Shown here piece by piece: positions 18,688 to 30,676 of a stretch of DNA of 64,000 nt; position 1 is the stretch's first letter, and every line of letters begins with the position of its first letter. The stretch is from contig CM082598.2 of NCBI GenBank assembly GCA_040954595.2, positions 1,116,001-1,180,000 on the forward strand. The letters are read 5' to 3'. Position numbers and translations under genes: made by a program. Under the pieces are notes generated by a model. The model worked only from the letters and a program-made list of their open reading frames with translations. It was not told the DNA's origin and searched no databases. Origin of the DNA: Balanoglossus misakiensis. Lineage: Eukaryota; Hemichordata.

Positions 18688-21600
18688 TCATAATTTAACA
18701 CCACTTTCAGGTACATTACCGCTGGTCAGACTGTGAATCATTTTGGCTATCTGTGTCTGCTTTTCCAGTTCATTTCTCAGTTTATGAATCACTGTGTCTT
18801 TCTCTTTATTTTCCTTCTCTGATATAAGTACCTGGACAACACAACAAGAATAATGCACCAACATTAGCAACTGGACACATCAAAGCTGACCAGTGAGACA
18901 TCGAAGGCCATTCCCCATTGGCCTCCCTTTGAGTTGAAATTCAAAATGGCTGCCTGAGACCACTAGGCTTATGAAAAGGGTGTATAACGCCCCTGTCTTG
19001 TAATCTGGAAATTTCTGGTCAGTTCCACTCACCTGTTGCTTAAATTCTTTCTTCTCTTGCTCACTCCTACTCAAATCCTCTCTCAGTTTCTCGACGGATG
19101 AGTCAGAATTCTCCAATTCTCGAGTCATCTTTCTGATTTCTTTATCTTGCTTGTCGGACTTGTCTTTCAGCTCAGAACATTTTTTTTCTCTGTCCTTCAA
19201 CATTTTGGACAAGTTCTTTCTCTCCTCGTCTAATTTGGCCAGCCTCTCTGTGGCCCTGTTTTAAAAAAAGAGAATTATTGAAATATCGTGAGAATGAAAT
19301 ATTTCATATGTTTCCAAGGCATGCACTACCTTCAATCATTAGTTACCTACGGTCTCGAGTCAGAGTTTCTGAAAAGCCAGACATTCTGAATGCAATTTCA
19401 ACACACATCCAATCTGAACACTTTTACAGTTGTACAACAGATGCACATATACTACACATAATAACCGTACATGGAACTTACACATCATGCTGGTTACTTA
19501 ATGTTTCATTGTGTCTTTGTAACATATCGTAGAGTTCCTGCAAAGATTGGTAATCCTCTTCCTTAGCCTTCAACTTCCTCTCGACTGTATCTAGGCTGTC
19601 AATGGAAAGTTAACAGGCGAAAGTTATAATGAAAGCTAGAGTCGTAGCATTCGATTTGTTTCATTTTTGATGGCTTATCGCTTTCAGTTTCACCCCTATA
19701 GAGGTCCAGCATTACTATTTAGAGGAATGGATTTGGAACAAACTATGGTGGTGATAGGGTTAATTACCTTTTTGTCTGTTCTTGGTGTTGGATTGTCAAT
19801 TTCTCATGTTCCGTAGCAATACCCTGGAGTCTTTGATTGTGAGAGACAAGTTGTTCCAGTTCTGCAGCTGTTCTGCTCTGTTCCAATCTGGCATCGTTCA
19901 GTTTCTCACTGAATTCCTCGTTTCTCTTCTCTGCATCTTGCAAGAGAGAACGCAACTTCCTGGCCTGCACACAGGGAAAGACAGAAAATCCATGAATTTC
20001 TACACATTGTGGGATCTCGCGAGACTTGGTTGATTACCGTAGCAATTGGTTGCTATCCAAGTAATACAAGTCAAGCTTTGTATGAAACTAGGTGCAGAGT
20101 TTTCACTCCCCACCCCCAGTTCCCCTTACAGAGAACCAACTCTACCATAGAAAACAATAGATTTGGACCAAACCATTGTGGTGAAAGGGTTAACTCACCT
20201 CTGCTTCAGACTGGGCTCTCCGACATCTATACTGTGATATCAATCTGTCAGCCTGCGCTAATGCCATAGCTTTGGCTTCCAGTAAATCCTGGAGGTGGCC
20301 CTCTTTAGTCTGACAAGAGAAAAGCAAGTATCAATCATTACGAACTATCTGCAGCTGTATGTACACAACTACCTTGTCATGTAGTAAGGATGATATCTGG
20401 CAAAGAAACTGACTCGGATAGCGAAAGGCTTCATACTCACCGCAAGAGATGCAAGTTTGTGCTCATAAACATCCATTATTTCTGAGGCCTTCATGTCTTT
20501 GATCTGAAATATAATACAAAAGAAAATCATGAGAGAAACTGAAAGCTGCCAGCAAGCTGTCTCAAATCTGAAACATTCCAGGACCCCTTAAACCATTCAC
20601 ACATAATCATTTATGCCAGTATCTGACCTGAGACGTTTCAGAAATGCCTGTGTGTGAACTAAATATTAGATTCTGGGATTTCTATCATGATACACTAACC
20701 TCTAACCCAGTCTGCATTCTGTCAATCAGTGACTGGATGTTACTATCCACTGGATTGCCAGCAGTGCTCTTCACTCCATTCTCTTTCACCAAAGCACTGC
20801 CCGTCTCAAAGTTCAGATGTTTTGTGACGTGACGTCTTGACGGAGACATGGACGGACTGGCCTCAGCGTTCAGTGGTTTCCTCAGAGACTCAAGTTCAAT
20901 CGATTTGCTGGAATTGTTCGCAGCTATAGAATCACCCAGACTGAAAAAGAAGAAGAAATAAAACATTTTTCTCTCAGGGATGTACAGTTAAACCTGTGTA
21001 AGTGATCACTGACCACCTCTATATAGTGGCCATTTTTTTACTGTCCCTCTGCAATTTATATGTGCATTAATTGACATTTATATATTGATGGAACTTTTTG
21101 AGTGAATCCCAATTCATAATATACTTACACTATCACTGAGAAGTCTGGCAATTTGCCAGCAAAACTGATCAGCTGTAGAGCTATCTGAACTTTGACCCTG
21201 GTGTCAGAGGTCAAGGCATAGGCTAAGAAAGGTACCAATCTTCCATCCTGAAAAGAGTACGAAATACTTTAGAAAATTGATGGGAAAACTATACATGATA
21301 TGAGCTGTGCTTGTGGGCCAAATAATGGGCATTTCATCATGCTCTCGAATGTCAAACTATAAACTGCAGTTGACAGATTATTCAGTTTGTCAGGAATATT
21401 CTGGACCAATAACCTCACCTGTAGAGTCATGTGCAAATGTTTGCCAAGTCCAGCCACTTGTTGCTGGAGTTTATTCATCAGTTCTAACATATGCAGCACA
21501 ACATCAACACCAGCATCACTGAAATGAAAAAAAAATCATAGAACTTGAAGTTAGACAACCTATGTGGGTGTTTGGGCTGTGAGTCCTGTACCCTGACCAC

Positions 21601-24600
21601 TGATAGGCCACGATGCCTTCTCACACAAAGACACAATAACATCCAAATCAGCAAATTTGTCACTAGAAATCAGGTTAGATAAGCAGTTGTTTCTTACCTC
21701 CATTCGGTGACAGAACTTGCCCTTCCTGTTGACAAACCGACACTGTTGTGGTTGAGTTGATGTTCAAGAATACTGACACACATCTTGAGATTGAAACACT
21801 GAGAGACGTTGGATCTCAGAGAATCTTCACTGGCAAGCAGTTCTTCAGTCAAGGAAACTAAACCTCTTAATTTCACGACATTGGAGGGTAGTGATACACT
21901 TCTGAACTAGAAATCTGCAGGCAACGTTTTTTTTCAATGATACACAGCAAAAGAATCATCAATTTTGGAACTGTTGCCTGTGAGGGCAATAGGTCAAAAT
22001 TGGAATTTCCTGGAAGACAAAAGCCCAATAAATGTTTTCTCAAAGACCTGTTAGTCTCCTAAAAACAGACCATTCATGAATGAATGTCATTTTGAAAGGA
22101 TATCTTGGAAAAGATCTACTGTCTTGACGATTTTCTGACAGCAATGTTTGATAGCTCTGTCTTCAGTCTCATTTGGTGGGAGTAGCTGTTCTGATAACAC
22201 AGGAAGCAATAAATCTGTTCTTGGGGACAGCTGTGAAGTCAGACCGGAGTCAAACATTTCCTAGATGGGAAGAAAGAACAGTGTAAATTTCTTTGTTGTA
22301 TTTGAGGTGCAAAATTTCACCTAGAGTGTGGCATTACGAGATACTAACCTCGTATACTTCTTTCAGGAAATCCAACGCCAACAAGGGTACATTGTCACAG
22401 GTATTGTAGGACTGACTGATGTAGTGTAAGATGGCGTAGAACGGTTCTGTAGTATTGGCCTGTATCATCTGTTGAGGCACTGCTCCATCACTACTTTGAA
22501 GTACTGGGGATGACATCAATGTCTGACAGACTGTGCATCGGAGACTGCTAGACGAGCAGAAAGCCAACAGCAGCTCAAATATCTGTGAACGGAAAAAGTA
22601 TTTTTGTGCGTTGAATGTCACATCAGCTGCATTTATGTGAATGATATTTATGACAAGGAGGATGGTAAAGCAAACAATAAACAGGGAACTCCTCATGCTG
22701 GTTGGTGATGATCAGACCCAACCAGCACTCAAGTGGAAAAGCTAGCAAACAAAGGCTGCTACTAGGCACTGTAGACTTTGTATTCTTCACATGTGTTCTC
22801 ACCTTAGCAATAGTTTCTGGCTGGCTATTCCGAGGCTGGCAGAGAAGATTCAACACTGCTTGTATTCCACTGGACAAATGCCCAAACCTGCAGCCAAACA
22901 AAAATGTTAGATTAAAAAACACTCAACACATTAAGTCTATGAAAATACCTTGATGTCTACTTGTGACTAAAAATTACAACACTACATGCAAAGGTATAGG
23001 GCTGATTACTACATATACAAGATATGAAAACTATTGAAGTGCATCTAAGACAATTACTTACACTAACAAGGATTGTTGTATTTTGGGACTTTTGATCAAA
23101 GATACAAACAAGTCCACCACATATCCCCTTGTGGTGACATCATCTCCTTGTATCAAGATATTGAAGATCAACTGAAATGTCTGGTTCACATTCTTTGGCT
23201 GGAAAAGCTGGAACAAAAATAGAGGGGAAAAACTTTGTAAAGGGATAAATGATTGCTGAAAATAAATCAATGCTGTATTAAGATCGCTGAGAGTAATGAT
23301 GACATCACAACTTACACAACACAGCACAGAAAATGATGACACAACACAATATGTGGCCTACCTTGTCACCAAGTTCTTCATTGAGACACAGACTTGTAAT
23401 AATGGACAACGCAAAGACCACCATAGTAAGATTACTATGAGATAAATACTGAATCAGTGATTTGTACACAGCCTTTACATTGTCCTACAAAAGAGAAAAA
23501 AATATGTTAGAAATATTCTCTCCAATTCCATTTAATATTCTGACGATAAACTAGCTATAGTTGTTATTATTTGTATGAGCTCGTACTAGCGGTGAAAGGG
23601 TTAACTCAAATATGAAGTGTAGGCCACAGTACAGTCACTCCACACTTACCATAGATTTGATGTGAGTCTGTATAGATACATTGTTTCGACAGAAATTGGC
23701 CAGCAAACCCAAGCATGGTAGAGTGATTTCATTCTCTGTGCCTTGACTGGAAAACAAAGAAGAAAGTGAAATTTGTGACATATTTCTAATGAAAATTAAT
23801 CAAATCAATGATCCACCTAGTTTACATGTCTGAAATCATACACATACACTGTATACTTACATGTGTGAGATTAAAAATTTAAATATTTCATCAGCATATG
23901 AACTTGGGTAAGGAATTCGGCAATTGTAAGTCAACCTCTGCAGAAGCTGTATGCACTGTTGGTGAAGAATAGTACAGAAAGATCTGGTGATCAATTATTT
24001 ATACAACAATAATGAAAAAGTGCATATAAGCGAAGTACAAAATAAAACATATTCACATATGTCCAGTGAATAGACATTCTGAGAACGCTTTTATTAACTT
24101 ACCTTCAGTACGATCCTGTCTGTAGGGGATTTACTGTATTGTAACAAAATATGAGCAACTGTAGGTGTCAGATGATAGCTTGATTGGAGAGTGTCTTTTA
24201 TATCGATGTCAACGGCTATGAAGTAAAAAACAACAATAATACCAAGTAAGCAGGAGTTTCCCTAAATATATTGAAAAACTGCAGTATTGATATCACAAAA
24301 AGATACCACGCATATTCTCTTACCTAAGTTTTGTAACACCGTGAGAACTTTAAACTGTAACTCCTTTGGACTGGACAGTTCATTGAGAATATCCATCAGA
24401 CTTGTCAAACACTCTGTAGGCAAGATCTGCTTTGGGGAGAAAAAATTTAACGATCTTCCCGGACCAGTCAGGTTGCTCAGACTCTGTTGTAGACAAACAA
24501 TATAATATTACAGCCATTACTTTTTCCAAGAGCAACTTTGCTACTTTACAAATAAAAAAAACCAAAGGAATCCATTCTACTTACGTCAAGCTGTCTTTCC

Positions 24601-24686
24601 AGGTTGATCAAGTTGTTTTCGTTATTGTTGTTACCATACTGATTAGATGCCAACACCACCGTCTTCAACAGGCCGTTTGGGTCCAT
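18688..24686 (-). CDS. CIP2A: CIP2A, inhibitor of protein phosphatase 2A
   Basis: Homodimeric scaffold that inhibits PP2A-B56 and in vertebrates binds TOPBP1 during mitosis. Twenty exons in gene order: 24585-24686, 24324-24483, 24103-24215, 23861-23955, 23650-23746, 23362-23484, 23062-23207, 22803-22887, 22349-22582, 22104-22260, 21698-21839, 21419-21518, 21129-21247, 20700-20940, 20441-20503, 20199-20309, 19768-19964, 19482-19595, 19033-19255, 18688-18831; 2766 nt, 921 aa (human 905). Residues 1 to about 560 form the armadillo-like region (blocks [35 protein letters not shown]). The part after about residue 640 is coiled coil, ending [11 protein letters not shown]. Intron 10 (21840-22103) is AT-AC, of U12 type; all others are GT-AG. 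Two introns start with a family A MITE. Start MDPNGLLKT follows the human pattern. Confidence 0.95.
19683..19763 (-). mobile_element. TTAA-MITE family A, degenerate, 5 nt into a CIP2A intron
   Basis: On the gene strand the intron after exon 17 reads gtaaTTAACCCTATCACC, so the element's TTAA starts at intron position +5. Internal matches include CCATAGTTTG and GGACCTCTATAGGGG. Same orientation relative to transcription as the copy in the previous intron. Confidence 0.7.
20101..20193 (-). mobile_element. TTAA-MITE family A, near full-length, 6 nt into a CIP2A intron
   Basis: On the gene strand the intron after exon 16 begins gtgagTTAACCCTTTCACC and continues with the conserved core (CCATAGAAAACAATAGATTT on the plus strand). 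TTAA lies at intron position +6. The distal end (TTTCACTCCCC) is diverged. Confidence 0.85.
20983..21090 (+). mobile_element. TA-MITE family B, 5' part, in a CIP2A intron
   Basis: Begins TACAGTTAAACCTGTG and contains CCACCTCTATATAGTGGCCA and GTGCATTAATTGACATTTAT, matching the complete copy at 62323-62484; the right terminal repeat is missing. Confidence 0.7.
21840..22103 (-). other. U12-type AT-AC intron in CIP2A
   Basis: 264-nt intron. On the gene strand the donor is CAAG/ATATCCTTT, an exact U12 5' splice consensus. Branch site TTTCCTTGAC lies at 21848-21857, followed 9 nt after the branch adenosine by the 3' end GAAC/TGCTTG. Splicing here joins phases exactly (G + TG) and yields [17 protein letters not shown], which aligns without gaps to the human CIP2A stretch after CERIAKAI. 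No GT-AG alternative preserves the frame: the only nearby AG acceptor requires a phase that no upstream donor supplies before an in-frame TGA. Confidence 0.85.
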
Positions 24687-25532
24687 TGTTGCCTGGTTCT
24701 ATCCTGGTAAGCAGATATTCCAAAGTGATCGAGCTACAGTAGTGTAGTGTTGCAATCAACAAGGCTGAGCCACAACAACAATGTATTGTATATTGAAATT
24801 GAACAAGTGAAGCTTCAGGTATGCACAAATTGTCCTGGCTGATGAAAATGGGATTTATATTACGCTCGACGATGCCAGCAATATGTCTTCACATTCTGAT
24901 CTAAGCTCGGTAATCTTAGTCGGTGTGCTTGCCTTGACGACGCGGAAGTTTAACTTGTCAACAACTCAAGAATGTTTCTACGACTTTGAAACGACCGCCA
25001 TTTTGAAAATTCCGCAATAATAGTTATGCGCATGCCCAAGTGAAATCTTTAGACATATTTTGAAAACTTTGGGGATTAATGTGTATTAAACTGAATAAAC
25101 GAATAAATTACTTATTAAATGGGTTAATTTTGTCGAATTCAGACAAATATGAAGACAAACCCAATTCGCGAGGTTGTGTCCTGCGAGTAAATGGTGTACG
25201 CCCTCTACGACAAAAGGCATATCTTAACGACCAAAACTGCATTTGCTTGTTTTAATTATTTAAGTAATAAAATGGGCATTTGGTCTACTACTAAGGCAAC
25301 TGCAAGGACAAGAATCTTCACTGTTTTGCTTGAACTTGTCTAACAACCGTATTTATTCTGTTAGAAATATGTTCGCGTTTGAAGATGATTGGTGTGACCT
25401 CTGACCCCATCCAATATGGCGGCGGACGTTCAGGTATATCTTCATTTATACAGTGTAACTTGTTACTGTCTTATTATTCAGTAAAATGGCAAGCCTGAAC
25501 GCAAATCTTCCAACGACAGAGTTGAGAGAAAA
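24687..25532. other. divergent CIP2A / TMEM183 promoter region
   Basis: The two genes are transcribed away from each other, with about 850 bp between start codons. The TMEM183 side holds a non-coding or uORF exon: ATGGCGGCGGACGTTCAG at 25416-25433 followed by a gt donor, and an acceptor at about 25480. No TATA box is evident. Confidence 0.45.
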
Positions 25533-27253
25533 ATGCCTAAGAGGTATCGGAAGGGAAGAGGGAAAGGGAGTCGGAATAGGTTAGCAATCAACGACCAAAC
25601 CGGTGAGTGTTGGAAAATGTATATTGCGAAAGTGCTGATTTCGTAAGCCTGCGCCTGTCAATAGTAGATGCGTTGTATGCTACTTGAACTTCCCTACCTA
25701 GCTAGTATCTTGTACTCACTGCTATGGCATACATTATAGTCTATTTTACCAGCTGAATTAATTATATTTTTTCCATAGATGTCACAGTGAATGATTTTGC
25801 CAATGCCAACATTAATCAGGTAAAAACTGGTAGACGGTCCAAGGCAACCACAAATGCAATGCTAAAGGAAGGTAAGTTTTGATAAAGAGCACATGAATAT
25901 CTTATTTTTGTTTGATATAAAGTACAATGTATTTTGAAAGTGAAACAGTTTGAAAAAAGCCAGACTGGTCTCTAATTATTTGTTTTGCACTTCCATGTAA
26001 ATTTCAGTCAAAAGTCTGTGTGGACCTGTTTTGGAGGAGAACACCAGCACTGCTATGGAGGATGATCTAGCTTGGTACGACAAAGACTTCTCTGATGATG
26101 ATTGTCGTTGTACAGATGAAAATGAAAATGAATTAGAAAGCAGCAAGCTGACCAAAACAGGTAATTAAAATGATACATTCATTCTCATGTGGTATGCAGA
26201 TTAGACAGTCTTACTTACTTTGTGCTAGAAATGTACGTTTGTGATCAGTCATCTACATATATACACCATTTCACCCATCATGATCTGATACAAAACAGTT
26301 AACTTGAATAGCAAATTTTGTTTCATCTTGACAGTGACAGTGAGAAGGCGGCAGAAGAGGAAATCGCAAGATGTCAACTGCGTTCCAAACAACGAAGGTC
26401 GAGAATATCCAATTGATGTTTGGTACCTTGTGTCTCGCTTCATCACCCCGGAAGATGTTGGACGTTTCGCCGGCATCAATCGTGCAACTTTCCACGTTAC
26501 GAACACCATGCAGTTCTGGATGAAGCTCTATCACAGGTGAGATTGAAATCCTATATGTTGCGGCATCACACAGTTTGGACCTACAAACAAACAAAAGCTG
26601 AATGTTAATAATAGGAAAGTATTTCCACTGGTTACCAGACTCCAAGAGAATTTACAGATATATATTTTGTTTTGCTTCGAAGGTATTATCGACCAGGTTG
26701 CCCGTTAACTGTGTTTTTGCAACCCAATGCCATAGAGAGAACGCTGAAGCTAAGAGCCAATGTCATCCGTGCGCTTTTCATCATGTACAAACCGTTCCAC
26801 AGCCGAACGCAAAGCACTCTACCCATGGAGTCTATAACACCACATTGTTTGGTAAACACTCAATGTCTCTTCACGTGGACAAAGCAGCGCGCGGGTGGAC
26901 TCTGGTACTTCTTTTTCAAATTCCGAGTTCCGGATCTGGATCACCGACTGGAGAAGAACTGTATCATTCCGTACAAGGAGGACATCTGGAACAACCCGGA
27001 AGACACCTGCTGTGTCCTCAGTGTCTCCTGTTCCAACTTCATCCGGATCCCGGTCGTCATGGGAATGCTTCTGACCAAAGTGTACCTCAACGTCAGCCGG
27101 GACATGAAACATTTCAATTTGAAGCTGATATTTCACACTGCTCAGGACAGAGGTCATTACCATAGTAACAGTGGTGTGACTGTGACCCTTGACCCGATTA
27201 CAAACGCCAGGATTCTACATTGGTGGCACCCACATTACCCAGGAAATGCTTGA
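25533..27253 (+). CDS. TMEM183: TMEM183-like protein (F-box-like)
   Basis: Orthologue of human TMEM183A/B, a poorly characterised conserved protein with an F-box-like segment. Exons 25533-25602, 25779-25871, 26008-26160, 26335-26536 and 26683-27253; 362 aa. Start MPKRYRKGRGKGSRNR is basic, like human MPKRGKR. The second exon gives DVTVNDFANANINQ. The F-box-like stretch is EYPIDVWYLVSRFITPEDVG, followed by NTMQFWMKLYHR. The C-terminal domain contains IPVVMGMLLTKVYLNVS (hydrophobic, the probable reason for the TMEM name) and ends HWWHPHYPGNA, close to human DWWHPQYP. Upstream ATGs at 25416 and 25486 are out of frame or run into stops, so 25533 is preferred. Polyadenylation signal at 27554. Confidence 0.92.
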
Positions 27254-27553
27254 AAACATATTTACAGTTCCTGCCACGAACATGTAACTCTGAAATTAGG
27301 TTTTGCCTTTAAAAAATTAAATGTTCTAAAACAAAGTACATCAGGAAATTCAGAACATGGGCTGAGTCGGGATGATTGATGTAGTAAAGATGAAAATAAA
27401 CATTTTATGGAGTGAAGTTTTTCATTGTCAGGGTAATGTGTTTTGATTAAATTTTCCATCTACATTATTGTACATTACATGTTTCTTTAGTATTCTGTGA
27501 CATTATTTACAGCATAGGTCCTGTCATATAAATTAAATCAAAAAGCAATCATC

Positions 27554-27559
27554 AATAAA
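27554..27559 (+). promoter_or_regulatory. polyadenylation signal of TMEM183
   Basis: AATAAA 300 nt after the TMEM183 stop. Confidence 0.6.
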
Positions 27560-28461
27560 GGGAATTATGGAAACTTTGATTTGATCCTCGACTGTCATTT
27601 CACATCTTTATTTTTGCCACTGTCGCTTATCAGAATGTCAACTTGCTCTTTCGTGTATCTTTGTTTTGGACATTATAAAATATTACTGGTCATCACGGCA
27701 ATGTGTGGGAGTCAATGCGATAAAACAAACACGAAAGTCAAACTCGCACTAGTTTTCTGTCCAGCGCCTGTGTAATATACGCGGGACGTGACCTTAGGGT
27801 TCACTTCCTGTTTTATGACTCCCTAGCTAGGTTCAAATTTAGTTAAAAGCAGAGCCCACGGTTACAGAAGTGGACGGACGCGGACGGACACGGGTAGACC
27901 CCCACTAGCACTTAGCAGACGAAAAGGTTTGTTCACCCTTTATAGAACAACTTTCATTTGCGCCTCTTAGACTTCCGTACTTCTTTATCATATTATAACA
28001 GTCGAGGGTGATGCCTATAAAGCTATCAATCAGAAAATGTTTTTCTATCATCTTTGACTATGTGACGTGAGTGTATAAATCTTTGCCCATACTGCAGCCA
28101 GTTGATACTGAGGTCTGCTTCAAGTTCTCAGTGCTCTGAAGTTTTAGAGTGGGACGGGTCGTATTGATAAAATATAGTTTTAAAAATCGATCTAAAGGCT
28201 CCTTCTTTACCTTGACTTGGTTCTTTGCTGTTTTCTTCTGTTGCTTTGAAGTGTCGGGCTGATTTTTACAGTAATTTTACGTTGTCTTCATCTCCATCTC
28301 CCATCCATGCGGCGGAACGCCTTGAGAAGAGCGCAGCCAGCGGTGAGTTTACGACCAGGGATCTTTACTAAATTTCCATCTGCTAGGGAGTCAGAAATAT
28401 ACAGGAAGTGGATTTCGATTGTTACTCTAACCTCAACTGAACCTCACCTCAACTGAAAGCG
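27560..28461. other. SMAP promoter and 5' UTR region
   Basis: No coding region seen. A donor-like GCCAGCG/gtgagt at about 28341 suggests a non-coding first exon of the downstream gene. Confidence 0.35.
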
Positions 28462-29754
<1,293 letters not shown>

Positions 29755-30208
29755 CAATCTGACTCAAAATTTCTCAGGTTTTTTTTTGTTCAGGGTTCGT
29801 GAATTTCTTGGAAAAATGATACTGGCTCCTGGAAAGCCGATGTAGTCATCATTGCCATAAAATATCAGTTATTGTGAAACTTTCTGGTGACATGCAAGGT
29901 TGCTTATACAGTCTAACACAATTACTGTACAAGAGAAGATTGGTGACCTCAAGGAATTCTTGAACATTGCAGGAAAACTGCTCAATGTCCTGAAAGTTGA
30001 ATAACCTTTGGGTTTTTGAACCCTGTGACAGACAAAATGAAATGTACTTTACTTGGATAAAGTCACAGTACTTTCAATTTTGTATTTGAAGCAGCAACAT
30101 AGATTATGAAAGTTTTGTTTTTTAGCCATCACTTCCATTGAAGGCAACTTGCAGCTTTTAAAGTTGGCCTTCAGCTGAAACAATGTAAGAGTCATTGGGA
30201 ATTGTTTG

Positions 30209-30252
30209 AATAAAATCACTAACTTTTCAGAATATTTCCTGTGTTATTTATT
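30209..30252. promoter_or_regulatory. opposed polyadenylation signals of SMAP and CSTF3
   Basis: AATAAA for SMAP on the plus strand (30209-30214) and TTTATT, i.e. AATAAA on the CSTF3 strand (30247-30252), only 32 nt apart. With usual 10-30 nt cleavage spacing the two mRNAs would end at, or overlap by, a few bases. Confidence 0.5.
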
Positions 30253-30676
30253 GTTTTTCTATTCAAGAAATGATAACGTCTGTAAAAGGGTACACAGAAA
30301 AAAAAATATAACTAAAACAACAATGCCAAACTTGTCAAATCCCTCAAGGCATATTTGGCCAAGAGGGGTAAGACATTTGTGCAAGGCAAAATAAATCTAC
30401 CACTACAGGGCATAGAACCCATTGCAAAGGAAATTTCACTGGTTGTATTCCCGATACAGACTTCTCACAAATTCTACTTTTCATCTGGAGACACTCATAA
30501 AATTCAGAAGGATCAAATCAATATTGAAAAATAAAAAAAGATAATTCTTTAAAATTGTACTTGCTTGGTCAGAATCTGGACAAATCTTTGCATGGTTACC
30601 ACCAGTATTTGGCAGAAAGCCTGTCTCTGCAACAGAAATGTGATAACACGAGAGTTCAAAGGTCAAGTTCACTGGG

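Noticed and set aside
26602-27165. 187-codon plus-strand frame overlapping TMEM183 exon 5
   Set aside because: Shadow in another frame of the TMEM183 C-terminal exon, which has clear homology.
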